Source: Pseudomonas sp. R5-89-07 (GTDB taxonomy: Bacteria; Pseudomonadota; Gammaproteobacteria; Pseudomonadales; Pseudomonadaceae). From it: a stretch of DNA of 64,000 nucleotides. The notes below the pieces were generated by a model. The model was not told the origin of the DNA. It saw only the letters and a program-made list of their open reading frames with translations, and ran no database searches. Below, piece by piece: positions 1-7,742 of this stretch. The position numbers were made by a program, and so were the translations under genes. Within the stretch, counting starts at the first letter, position 1, and each line of letters starts with the position of its first letter. The stretch lies in assembly GCF_003851685.1 (NCBI RefSeq), contig NZ_CP027727.1, positions 5,933,146 through 5,997,145 on the forward strand. Reading direction: 5' to 3'.

Positions 1-240
1 GGCCTGGCCGAAGCGGTGGAGCCCGGCGGTTATCTGGTCTATACCGGCCAGCCGTGGCACCCGCAGCTGGAACTGATCGCCCGCGCCTTGACCAGCCACC
101 GCCAGGGCCAGGCCTGGGTGATGCGTCGGCGCAGCCAGGCGGAAATGGACCAGCTGGTGGAGGCGGCGGGCTTTCGCAAGATCACCCAGCGCGTGGATGA
201 ATGGGGCATTTTCACGGTGTCCCTGGCGCAGAAGATCTGA
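1..240 (+). CDS. C-terminal end of a SAM-dependent methyltransferase-like protein (YnbC-like), truncated by the window
   Basis: The frame is open from base 1 and ends at TGA 238-240, so only the last 79 residues are present. They include a GGYLVYTGQPWHPQ segment and end in GIFTVSLAQKI, which fits the last strands of a class I methyltransferase fold. The assignment rests mainly on context: in E. coli ynbABCD and in Pseudomonas equivalents, a hydrolase/methyltransferase fusion (YnbC) precedes a PAP2/dual-specificity phosphatase (YnbD), and that is the next gene here, two bases downstream. The N-terminal part, including any hydrolase domain, lies outside the window. The family is likely; the substrate is unknown and probably a lipid headgroup. 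Confidence 0.65.
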   Translation, partial: GLAEAVEPGGYLVYTGQPWHPQLELIARALTSHRQGQAWVMRRRSQAEMDQLVEAAGFRKITQRVDEWGIFTVSLAQKI

Positions 241-242
241 GC

Positions 243-1541
243 ATGCGCGAACCCGGCCTGTTCAAACCCGCGCTGCTGTGGCTGCTGCTGTTGGCGCCGC
301 TGTTTTTCAGCACCTACGGCCTCGCCACCTGGGTGACCAACCAGCGCAGCGACGTGGGCACGCTGGTGTTCGGCTGGGAAACCCATATGCCGTTCTGGGC
401 CTGGACCATCGTGCCCTATTGGTCCATCGACCTGCTCTACGGTTTTTCCCTGTTGCTGCCGAGCACCCGCCACGAACTCAGGCAACACGCCCTGCGCCTG
501 CTGACGGCCCAAGTGATTGCCGTCAGTTGCTTTCTGATCTGGCCGCTGCGCTTCACCTTCGAACGGCCAGAGCTGGATGGTGTGTTCGGCTGGTTGTTCG
601 CCGTACTGGCCGGCTTCGACAAGCCATTCAACCAGGCGCCTTCCCTGCATATCGCGCTGCTGGTGATCCTGTGGGTCATGTACCAGCGCCATACCCAGGG
701 CTTCTGGCGCTGGGTGGTACACGGCTGGTTTGCGCTGATCGGTGTTTCGGTACTGACCACTTATCAACATCACTTTGTCGACTTACCCACAGGCGCCCTC
801 GCAGGTTGGTTGTGTGTGTGGCTGTGGCCGGTGGAACACGCGAGCCCGCTGCTCAGCGCGCGACTGACGCAGGACCGCAAACGCGGTTGGCTGGGCGCAC
901 GCTATGGCCTGGGCGCGCTGGCGATGGTGTTGCTGGCGCTGACCCTGGGCGGCTGGGGGTTATGGCTGCTATGGCCGGCGGTGTCCCTCGCGCTGGTGGC
1001 AGCCAATTACTGGCTGCTTGGCGCCGAGGGTTTCCAGAAACGCAACGATGGCCGGCTGACGCCTGCGGCGCGCTGGCTGTATGCACCCTACCTGGCCGCC
1101 GCCTGGATCAATTCGCGGCTGTGGACGTGGCGCCATCCACAGCCCGACCTGATTGTGGATAACGTTTGGCTAGGGCGAATTCCTGCGCGGAGCGAGCAGC
1201 AACCATTCACGGCCATCGTCGACCTCTGCGCCGAATTGCCGATTCATCCACAGGGCCGTGCCTATCAGTGCATGCCTGTGCTGGACTTGATTGCGCCAAC
1301 CGCCGCCGAATGCCGGCAAGCCGCCGAAGCCATCGAACGCTTGCGCTCGAATGGCCCGCTGCTGGTGTGCTGCGCCCTGGGCTACTCGCGCAGCGCAACG
1401 GCCATTGCGGCCTGGCTGTTGCACAGTGGGCGCGCGACGACGGTGGATCAGGCGCTGACTATTATTCGTACAGCGCGGGCCCGTGTGGTCCTGCATCCCG
1501 CACACCGTTTAGCTTTGGAGGGTTTGCCCCATGCCCGCTGA
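243..1541 (+). CDS. PAP2 / dual-specificity phosphatase fusion membrane protein (YnbD-like)
   Basis: A 432-residue inner-membrane protein. The ATG at 243 is preferred over the in-frame ATG at 201 because it lies just after the upstream stop. The N-terminal half has several hydrophobic helices and PAP2 motifs: PSLH near residues 133-136, then a His/Asp segment (HHFVDLPTG). After further membrane helices the C-terminal ~120 residues form a tyrosine/dual-specificity phosphatase domain with the CX5R loop CALGYSR (Cys377, Arg383). The same two-domain order is known in E. coli YnbD. The start is tightly coupled to the methyltransferase gene, and the end overlaps the next gene by 11 bases, so this is one operon. 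It probably dephosphorylates a phospholipid intermediate, though the exact substrate cannot be read from sequence. Confidence 0.85.
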   Translation: MREPGLFKPALLWLLLLAPLFFSTYGLATWVTNQRSDVGTLVFGWETHMPFWAWTIVPYWSIDLLYGFSLLLPSTRHELRQHALRLLTAQVIAVSCFLIWPLRFTFERPELDGVFGWLFAVLAGFDKPFNQAPSLHIALLVILWVMYQRHTQGFWRWVVHGWFALIGVSVLTTYQHHFVDLPTGALAGWLCVWLWPVEHASPLLSARLTQDRKRGWLGARYGLGALAMVLLALTLGGWGLWLLWPAVSLALVAANYWLLGAEGFQKRNDGRLTPAARWLYAPYLAAAWINSRLWTWRHPQPDLIVDNVWLGRIPARSEQQPFTAIVDLCAELPIHPQGRAYQCMPVLDLIAPTAAECRQAAEAIERLRSNGPLLVCCALGYSRSATAIAAWLLHSGRATTVDQALTIIRTARARVVLHPAHRLALEGLPHAR

Positions 1542-1974
1542 TATGGAGTTGCAAGTGGTCGCCAGCCTGCTGCGCCGTGGACGTTCGCTGGACCAGTTAT
1601 CCACAGGGCTGACACTGGTGGGCGTGCTGTTCGGCCTTATCCAGTTGTTGATGCCGAGTGTTTCAATCATCTGCCTGCTGCTTGCCTTGTGGATGATCAT
1701 CCTCGGGCTTTTGCAGAAATACTGGGCGCTGCGTGTTGCGTTCGACGCCGACTTGTTTGCCGTGCTGGCCCGCGACACCGAGCGCACGGCCGACCTCGAC
1801 CAGGCCCTGCAAACCCTTGGCCTGCAATCGCCCAAGCGCGCCGGCCGGCCGTGGGCCGAACGCCGTCGTGGTGCACTTAAACTGCTGCGCAAGCAAGCCT
1901 GGTTACTCGGCGCCCAAGCGCTGCTGACCCTGGGCGTGATCCTTGCCAGCCCTTGGCTACCTTTCGCCGGATAA
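1531..1974 (+). CDS. Small conserved membrane protein of the lipid operon
   Basis: A 147-residue protein starting at ATG 1531, inside the end of the phosphatase gene. A hydrophilic start (MPADMELQVVASLLRRGRS) is followed by two adjacent hydrophobic segments at about residues 22-60. A charged middle region (around FDADLFAVLARDTERTADLDQAL) comes next, and a third hydrophobic stretch ends the protein (LGAQALLTLGVILASPWL). I do not recognise a named family. The translational overlap upstream and the 9-base gap to the acyltransferase show it belongs to this operon, so a supporting role in membrane lipid processing is an inference from position only. Confidence 0.7.
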   Translation: MPADMELQVVASLLRRGRSLDQLSTGLTLVGVLFGLIQLLMPSVSIICLLLALWMIILGLLQKYWALRVAFDADLFAVLARDTERTADLDQALQTLGLQSPKRAGRPWAERRRGALKLLRKQAWLLGAQALLTLGVILASPWLPFAG

Positions 1975-1983
1975 GGAATTCCC

Positions 1984-2604
1984 ATGTTCGAACCCGTAGT
2001 CGCCACGCTGATTACCTCCATGGCCCGCACCGTTACAGGCGCCCGCAGCCTGTGGCTGGGTTGCGCTCCGGTGCCGGTGCAACGCATCTATTTCGCCAAT
2101 CACAGCAGCCACGGCGACTTTGTGCTGGTGTGGGCCTCATTGCCGCAGAACCTGCGCAAATTCACCCGCCCCGTGGCCGGCAGCGACTACTGGAACAAGA
2201 GCGCGCTGCGCCGCTACATCATCAACCGTGTGTTCAACGGCGTGCTGATTGACCGTGAGCGCAAGGAGCCTGTGGATAACCCCCTGCAGCCGATGCTGGC
2301 CGCGCTGGAAGGCGGCGACTCGCTGATCATCTTTCCCGAAGGAACGCGCAACCTGGAGGACGGCTTGCTGCCGTTCAAAAGCGGCCTGTACCACTTGGCA
2401 AAAAGTTACCCACAGGCCGAGCTGGTTCCGGTGTGGATAGCCAATCTCAACCGCGTCATGCCCAAAGGCCGCGTCCTGCCATTGCCCTTGTTATGCACCA
2501 CCAGCTTCGGCGCGCCACTGCACCTGGAAGAAGGCGAAGACAAAACCGCGTTTCTAGCCCGCACCCGCGACGCCCTGCTCGCCCTCGCCCCGGAGCATTC
2601 CTGA
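1984..2604 (+). CDS. 1-acyl-glycerol-3-phosphate acyltransferase family protein
   Basis: A 206-residue PlsC-like acyltransferase. It shows the catalytic HX4D motif as HSSHGD (His40, Asp45) and the phosphate-binding block FPEGTR at about residues 116-121. These two motifs define the glycerolipid acyltransferase superfamily. There is little hydrophobic sequence at the N terminus, so it is probably membrane-associated rather than multi-spanning. It lies 9 bases after the small membrane protein and one base before the CdsA-like gene, an arrangement that fits acyl transfer to a lysophospholipid followed by activation of the phosphatidic acid with CTP. The acceptor and acyl donor are unknown. Confidence 0.85.
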   Translation: MFEPVVATLITSMARTVTGARSLWLGCAPVPVQRIYFANHSSHGDFVLVWASLPQNLRKFTRPVAGSDYWNKSALRRYIINRVFNGVLIDRERKEPVDNPLQPMLAALEGGDSLIIFPEGTRNLEDGLLPFKSGLYHLAKSYPQAELVPVWIANLNRVMPKGRVLPLPLLCTTSFGAPLHLEEGEDKTAFLARTRDALLALAPEHS

Positions 2605-2605
2605 G

Positions 2606-3538
2606 ATGGATAGCCAAACCTTGATGTTATTCGGCGGGATCGGCGCGATTCTGGTGACCGCCTCCCTGATCGGCCTGATCCTCAAGCTGCGCACCCGTGG
2701 CACACCCAATGCAGTGATCAACAATCTCAACGCCCGCATCAACGCCTGGTGGGTGATGGTGCTGGTGATCGGCATTGCCTTCTGGCTTGGCACCGGCGCG
2801 GTGATCCTGCTGTTCTATGCCGTGTCGTTCTATGCCTTGCGCGAATTCCTCACCCTCACACCGACCCGGCGCAGCGACTACCCCGCCCTGGTAGCAGCGT
2901 TCTACCTCGCCCTGCCTCTGCAGTACGTGCTGATCTACGCCGACTGGTACGGGCTGTTCTCGATCTTCATCCCGGTCTACGTGTTCCTGCTGCTACCGAT
3001 ACTCGCCTCGCTGGGCGGCGACAGCACCCACTTCCTGGAGCGCGCATCGAAGGTGCAATGGGGGCTGATGATCGCGGTGTTCTGCGTGTCGTTCGTCCCG
3101 GCGCTACTGACCCTGGACATCCCGGGCTATGAGGGCCGCAACCTGCTGCTGATCGCCTATCTGGTGATCGTGGTGCAACTGTCGGACGTGCTGCAGTACG
3201 TGTGCGGCAAGCTGTTCGGCAAACACAAGATCGCACCCAACCTCTCGCCGTCCAAAACCGTGGAAGGTTTTGTCGGCGGGATCCTGTTGTCGTCCCTGAT
3301 CGGTGCAGCGTTGTGGTGGACCACACCGTTCAACCCCTGGCAGTCGTTCTTGATCGCGCTGTTGATCAACCTGCTGGGGTTTGCCGGTGGCATCGTGATG
3401 TCGGCGATCAAGCGCGATCGCGGCGTAAAGGACTGGGGGCATATGATCGAAGGCCACGGCGGCATGCTGGACCGACTGGATTCGGTGTGCTTCGCGGCGC
3501 CGATCTTCTTCCACCTGGTGCGTTACTGGTGGACCTGA
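2606..3538 (+). CDS. CdsA-like phosphatidate cytidylyltransferase (YnbB-like)
   Basis: A 310-residue polytopic membrane protein of the CDP-diglyceride synthetase family, which makes CDP-diacylglycerol from phosphatidate and CTP. The family features are SPSKTVEGFVGG near residue 215 and the C-terminal signature IKRDRGVKDWGHMIEGHGGMLDRLDS, which carries the conserved acidic metal-binding residues. About eight hydrophobic helices can be counted. Because it lies with a YnbD-like phosphatase and an acyltransferase, it is more likely the accessory YnbB-type enzyme than the essential housekeeping CdsA, which is normally near the lipid/Bam genes. The gene ends the operon and is followed by a REP pair. 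Confidence 0.87.
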   Translation: MDSQTLMLFGGIGAILVTASLIGLILKLRTRGTPNAVINNLNARINAWWVMVLVIGIAFWLGTGAVILLFYAVSFYALREFLTLTPTRRSDYPALVAAFYLALPLQYVLIYADWYGLFSIFIPVYVFLLLPILASLGGDSTHFLERASKVQWGLMIAVFCVSFVPALLTLDIPGYEGRNLLLIAYLVIVVQLSDVLQYVCGKLFGKHKIAPNLSPSKTVEGFVGGILLSSLIGAALWWTTPFNPWQSFLIALLINLLGFAGGIVMSAIKRDRGVKDWGHMIEGHGGMLDRLDSVCFAAPIFFHLVRYWWT

Positions 3539-3572
3539 TCTCCAGCCCTCTCAAGACCAACGAAGCACAAAA

Positions 3573-3662
3573 TGTGGGAGGGGGCGTGCCCCCGATGGCA
3601 GAGTAACAGTCACCGGACGGGTTGGCTGATACACCGCAATCGGGGGCAAGCCCCCTCCCACA
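3573..3662. repeat. Pair of inverted Pseudomonas REP palindromes
   Basis: TGTGGGAGGGGG begins the first copy (3573-3596), and the same unit is inverted at 3639-3662, separated by 42 bases. Each unit carries its own small palindrome (GGGGGC-GCCCCC). This is the REP doublet (BIME-like) arrangement typical of P. fluorescens intergenic regions, and the same unit recurs at 41877-41966. Confidence 0.9.
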
Positions 3663-3787
3663 TTGGTTTTGTGGTGCTTTCCGGGTCACTTGGTACACAG
3701 TTCATAAACCGTGCTTCCACGCTTGGCCTATTGCGGCGGGGTTCGGTTGATCCCAGGATTCAGCCAGCCCCCTCATGGAGTCGAATC

Positions 3788-4672
3788 ATGTTTGCTGGTT
3801 TCCAGAAACAACAGCGCCAGGTCAATGGCCTGAACATCAGCTACCGCATCGGTGGCACCGGTCCGGCGCTATTGCTTTTGCACGGCCACCCTCAGACCCA
3901 CGTCATCTGGCACAAGGTCGCCGAACGGTTGGCCGCTGAATTTACCGTGGTCGCCGCTGATTTGCGTGGCTATGGCGATAGCGACAGGCCGGTTGCCGAT
4001 GCGCAGCATTCAAATTATTCAAAGCGTGAGATGGCGCTTGATAGTGTTGAGTTGATGAAGTCGCTGGGCTTTGAGCAGTTCAGCGTGCTTGCCCATGATC
4101 GTGGGGCGAGAGTGGCGCACCGCCTGGCCCTCGACCATCCCCGCGCGATCAAGCAAATCGTGCTGCTGGATATCGCCCCTACCCTGTCGATGTACACACA
4201 AACGAACGAAGCCTTCGCCCGTGCCTACTGGCACTGGTTTTTCCTCATCCGGCCGGCGCCGTTGCCGGAGAGCCTTATCGAGGCCAACCCCGAGCTCTAT
4301 CTGCGCAGTGTGATGGGCAGCCGCAGTGCTGGCCTGCAGCCCTTCACCGCAGAGGCATTCGGCGAGTACCTGCGATGCCTGCAACTGCCCGGCAGCGCAC
4401 GGGGCATTTGCGAGGATTACCGCGCCTCGGCGGGTATCGACCTGGAACATGATCGCGTGGATATCAACGCCGGCAACCAGCTAACGCAGCCGCTGTTGGT
4501 GCTATGGGGCGCCGAAGGCACCGTGGGGCGCTGTTTCGATCCGCTCACGGAATGGCGGCAGGTAGCAACCGATGTACGCGGCAAAGCGTTGCCTTGCGGC
4601 CATTACATCGCTGAGCAAGTGCCAGAGTTATTGCTTGAAGAAGTACTGAGCTTTTTCGCAAGACCGATGTAG
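3788..4672 (+). CDS. Alpha/beta hydrolase of the fluoroacetate/haloacetate dehalogenase type
   Basis: A 294-residue alpha/beta hydrolase. The start is ATG 3788 (MFAGFQKQQRQVNG); an upstream extension would run through the REP region and is unlikely. The oxyanion-hole motif is HGHPQTH (33-39). The nucleophile elbow is HDRGAR with Asp104, as in fluoroacetate dehalogenases where the nucleophile is Asp and the following arginines hold the carboxylate. The catalytic His is probably His272 in CGHYIAEQ. Having Asp rather than Ser argues for dehalogenase or epoxide-hydrolase-like chemistry, not esterase. It lies 87 bases before dctA in the same direction. Dehalogenation is a family inference; the natural substrate could be another small carboxylate. 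Confidence 0.8.
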   Translation: MFAGFQKQQRQVNGLNISYRIGGTGPALLLLHGHPQTHVIWHKVAERLAAEFTVVAADLRGYGDSDRPVADAQHSNYSKREMALDSVELMKSLGFEQFSVLAHDRGARVAHRLALDHPRAIKQIVLLDIAPTLSMYTQTNEAFARAYWHWFFLIRPAPLPESLIEANPELYLRSVMGSRSAGLQPFTAEAFGEYLRCLQLPGSARGICEDYRASAGIDLEHDRVDINAGNQLTQPLLVLWGAEGTVGRCFDPLTEWRQVATDVRGKALPCGHYIAEQVPELLLEEVLSFFARPM

Positions 4673-4759
4673 CCAAGCCACTGGAAAAACCGCCTCGCAG
4701 GCACAGCCAGTGCCTTCGAGCGCTTTTGCTCGCCCGAAAAAAGCCTGGAGATAATAACA

Positions 4760-6064
4760 ATGACAATAAGAAAACTGCTGAGAACGCTCTATGTACAGGT
4801 GATTATCGCCATTGTCTTGGGCATTGCCGTTGGTCATTACTGGCCCCAGGTAGGGGTCGACCTCAAACCCCTGGGTGACGGTTTTATCAAACTCATCAAA
4901 ATGATCATCGGCCCGATCATTTTTTGTACGGTGGTATCGGGTATCACCAGCATGCACGACGTCAAGCAGGTGGGTCGCGTCGGCGGCAAGGCGCTGCTGT
5001 ACTTTGAGGTAGTGTCCACCGTAGCGTTGATGATCGGGCTGCTTGCTGCGCATCTGATACGCCCTGGCGCGGGGTTCAATATCGATGTAAATACCCTCGA
5101 CAGCTCGGCGATCGCCGGCTTTGTGGGGCAGGCCGAACATGGCGAAGGCATTGTCGGCTTTCTACTTCACGTGATCCCTACGACCTTCTTCAACGCCTTT
5201 GCGCAGGGCGAAATACTGCCGGTACTGTTCGTTTCGATCCTCTTCGGTGTGGCGCTGGTCATTGTTGGCGAGAAAGCGCGCCCGCTGGTGAACGTGATTC
5301 ACCAGGCCAGTGAGGTGTTCTTTCGTATTGTCGGCATGATCAGTCGCGTTGCGCCCATTGGTGCCTTCGGGGCTATCGCGTTCACCATTGGCAAATACGG
5401 GTTGGGCGCACTGCTGCCGCTGCTGAAACTGGTGGGCACTTTTTACATCGCAGGCCTGTTCTTTGTGGTGGTTGTACTGGGCAGCATCGCTCGCTGTGCC
5501 GGGGTAAATATCTTCAAGCTACTGGGCTACATCAAGGCCGAACTACTGATCGTGCTGGGCACCAGTTCCTCGGAATCGGCGCTGCCGCAGATCATTCAGA
5601 AACTCGAGAGCCTGGGCGCTTCCAAGGGCGTCGTGGGCATCGTGGTGCCCACCGGGTATACGTTCAACCTGGACGGCACCAACATTTACATGACGCTCGC
5701 CGTGCTGTTTCTGGCTCAGGCCACCAACACCGATTTGAGCCTGGAGCAGCAGCTCACCTTGTTGGCGGTGGCCATGCTGACGTCCAAAGGCGCAGGGGCG
5801 GTGGTCGGTGCGGGCTTCGTAGCCCTAGCTGCCAGCCTGGCCGTAGTGCCTACCGTGCCAGTGGCCGCCATGGTGCTGATTCTGGGTGTTGACCGTTTCA
5901 TGGCTGAGTGCCGCTCACTGACCAACATCATAGGCAACGCGGTAGCGGCACTGGTGATCGCCGCTTGGGAAGGAGAACTGGACCGGCGTCTGCTCGCGCC
6001 AGTGGCGACAAAGCGCAGCGTGCCCGCTGTGCTGAATCAGCCGGAGCACGTCACCGCCGACTAA
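4760..6064 (+). CDS. dctA: C4-dicarboxylate:cation symporter DctA
   Basis: A 434-residue inner-membrane transporter of the DAACS family, carrying succinate, fumarate, malate and related C4 acids with protons or sodium. The N-terminal region ([21 protein letters not shown]) and the later [10 protein letters not shown] and [11 protein letters not shown] blocks are the re-entrant hairpin and substrate-binding motifs of DctA/GltP proteins. Length matches the family. GGAG at 4747-4750 precedes ATG 4760 by about 10 bases. Neighbours are a haloacid-type hydrolase, a DmlR-like LysR regulator and a LeuCD-like hydro-lyase, so this copy probably serves a specialised dicarboxylate pathway. Confidence 0.9.
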   Translation: MTIRKLLRTLYVQVIIAIVLGIAVGHYWPQVGVDLKPLGDGFIKLIKMIIGPIIFCTVVSGITSMHDVKQVGRVGGKALLYFEVVSTVALMIGLLAAHLIRPGAGFNIDVNTLDSSAIAGFVGQAEHGEGIVGFLLHVIPTTFFNAFAQGEILPVLFVSILFGVALVIVGEKARPLVNVIHQASEVFFRIVGMISRVAPIGAFGAIAFTIGKYGLGALLPLLKLVGTFYIAGLFFVVVVLGSIARCAGVNIFKLLGYIKAELLIVLGTSSSESALPQIIQKLESLGASKGVVGIVVPTGYTFNLDGTNIYMTLAVLFLAQATNTDLSLEQQLTLLAVAMLTSKGAGAVVGAGFVALAASLAVVPTVPVAAMVLILGVDRFMAECRSLTNIIGNAVAALVIAAWEGELDRRLLAPVATKRSVPAVLNQPEHVTAD

Positions 6065-6173
6065 GCGCATGAGTGGGCGCATGAATGGGCGCAACAGCCG
6101 TCCTTCCAGGCGATGTTATCCTCGCGGTTCACGCCGCCACGTAGCTCTTTTGATGATCTACAAGAAAGACTCG

Positions 6174-7067
6174 ATGCCCCTTCCCGAAGACCTGCGGGTG
6201 TTCCTGACCGTGATCCGCAAGGCCAGCTTTGCCGCGGCCGCCGATGAGCTTGGCGTGTCGGCGGCTTACGTCAGCAAGCGTATCCAGATCCTCGAAAATA
6301 CCCTGGCGACACGTTTGCTGCACCGTACCAGTCGACGTGTCACGCTGACCGACGATGGCGAGCGGGTAAAGGACTGGGCGGCGCGCATTCTGGAGGACTT
6401 CCAGCACCTGGCCGATGAGTTGGTCGACGCCCATGACAGCCCGCGTGGCCGATTGCATATCTGCAGCAGCTTCGGCTTTGGCCGCAATCACGTGGCACCT
6501 GCCCTGGCGCTGCTGGCTGATCGTTACCCTGAGTTGGAAATCCGCCTGGACCTGTTCGATCGGGTGGTGGATATCGTCAGCGAAGGGTTCGACCTGGAAA
6601 TTCGTGTCGGCGACGACATTCCCGGCCAGCACATCGGCCGTCAACTGGTCAGCAACCGCCGCATTTTGTGCGCCGCCCCCAGCTACCTGGAACGCCACGG
6701 GGCACCCACACAGTTGAGTGACCTCGAGCACCATGAATGCCTGGTCTTGAAGGAGCGCGACAACGCCTTCGGCGTCTGGGTATTGGAGCGCGACGGCAAG
6801 CAGGAGAGCGTGCGGGTGGGAGGGCCGTTGTCATCCAACAGCGGCGAGATTGTCTTGCAGTGGGCGTTGCACGGGCGGGGAGTGCTGCTGCGTTCGCTGT
6901 GGGACGCCAAACCGTTGCTCGAACAGGGCGAGCTGGTCCAGGTACTGCATGACTATGGGCAAAGCGCCAATGTGTGGGCCGTCTACCCCACGCGGCTTGC
7001 TCACTCGGGAAAGCTGCGGGCCTGTGTCGAATTTCTGCAGGCGCACTTTGCAGGGTTGTCGATTTGA
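6174..7067 (+). CDS. LysR-family transcriptional regulator, DmlR-like
   Basis: A 297-residue LysR regulator. The N-terminal winged HTH covers residues 1-62 (MPLPEDLRVFLTVIRKASFAAA, then LGVSAAYVSKRIQILE). The opening LPEDLRVFLTV and the substrate domain with CSSFGFGRNHVAPAL resemble the DmlR group, which controls D-malate and tartrate genes. Start 6174 was chosen because homology-like sequence begins there; an in-frame ATG at 6153 would add seven residues. The gene is convergent with leuD-like and follows dctA in the same direction. An activator responding to a dicarboxylate or hydroxy-acid is the natural inference. Confidence 0.85.
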   Translation: MPLPEDLRVFLTVIRKASFAAAADELGVSAAYVSKRIQILENTLATRLLHRTSRRVTLTDDGERVKDWAARILEDFQHLADELVDAHDSPRGRLHICSSFGFGRNHVAPALALLADRYPELEIRLDLFDRVVDIVSEGFDLEIRVGDDIPGQHIGRQLVSNRRILCAAPSYLERHGAPTQLSDLEHHECLVLKERDNAFGVWVLERDGKQESVRVGGPLSSNSGEIVLQWALHGRGVLLRSLWDAKPLLEQGELVQVLHDYGQSANVWAVYPTRLAHSGKLRACVEFLQAHFAGLSI

Positions 7068-7076
7068 GCCAAGCAA

Positions 7077-7096
7077 GGCGCACAGGTTCGTGCGCC
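7077..7096. terminator. Hairpin between convergent lysR and leuD-like genes
   Basis: GGCGCAC (7077-7083) pairs with GTGCGCC (7090-7096) around a six-base loop. It lies between two convergent genes but has no clear T-run on either side, so it may be only a weak bidirectional terminator. Confidence 0.5.
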
Positions 7097-7127
7097 AGCC
7101 AGCACGGCTATCGAGACGGCCATCTCG

Positions 7128-7742
7128 TCACGACAGCCATGGGTTAGCAGCCAGGTACTCGCGCTCGAACGCCCGAATTTCATCGCTGCGCTGCAAGGTA
7201 CTGCCAATGGCATCCAGGCCGAGTAACAGTGCGGTTTTGCGCAGGGTATCGATCTGGAAGGGAACCACTTCGCCGCCGTGCAGCAGGATGGTTTGTTCGT
7301 TCAGGTCGATTGAAATCTCAGCCATCTGTGGCTGCCCGACTATCTCGCCGATGCGCTGCACGGTGGCGGCTTCAAGGCTGATCAGCAGCACACCGTTACG
7401 CTGGCAGTTGTCGTAAAAAATACCCGCGAAGCGGCTGCCGATCAGCGCGCGAATGCCCCTTTGCTTGAGGCCCCAGACCGCATGCTCGCGACTGGAACCG
7501 CAGCCAAAGTTGGGGCCCGCCACCAAAAAGCATGCGCTCTGCCAGGGGGGCATATTGAGCACAAAGGCAGGGTCTGGCTGCCCTGACGGCAAAAAGCGCA
7601 CGTCATGAAACAGCCCCTGTTCCAAACCATTGCGGTCAATGCCCTTGAGAAACTGCTTGGGCATGATCACGTCGGTGTCGATATTGGCCGCCAACATCGG
7701 CGCCGCTGTGCCGGTGACGTGGGTAAAGGAATGGTTGCTCAT
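7128..7742 (-). CDS. LeuD-like small subunit of an isopropylmalate isomerase-family hydro-lyase
   Basis: A 204-residue swivel-domain subunit of the aconitase family. It starts MSNHSFTHVTG, keeps the NIDTDVIMPKQFLK region and the GSSREHAVWGL loop of LeuD proteins. The ATG overlaps the stop of the LeuC-like gene as ATGA (7739-7742), so the two subunits are translationally coupled. The longer open frame from 7946 overlaps leuC and is not the real start. LeuCD-family pairs also include maleate and citraconate hydratases. Next to dctA and a DmlR-like regulator, and without leuA or leuB beside it, this is probably a second, catabolic pair rather than the leucine biosynthesis enzyme. Confidence 0.85.
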   Translation of the reverse strand: MSNHSFTHVTGTAAPMLAANIDTDVIMPKQFLKGIDRNGLEQGLFHDVRFLPSGQPDPAFVLNMPPWQSACFLVAGPNFGCGSSREHAVWGLKQRGIRALIGSRFAGIFYDNCQRNGVLLISLEAATVQRIGEIVGQPQMAEISIDLNEQTILLHGGEVVPFQIDTLRKTALLLGLDAIGSTLQRSDEIRAFEREYLAANPWLS

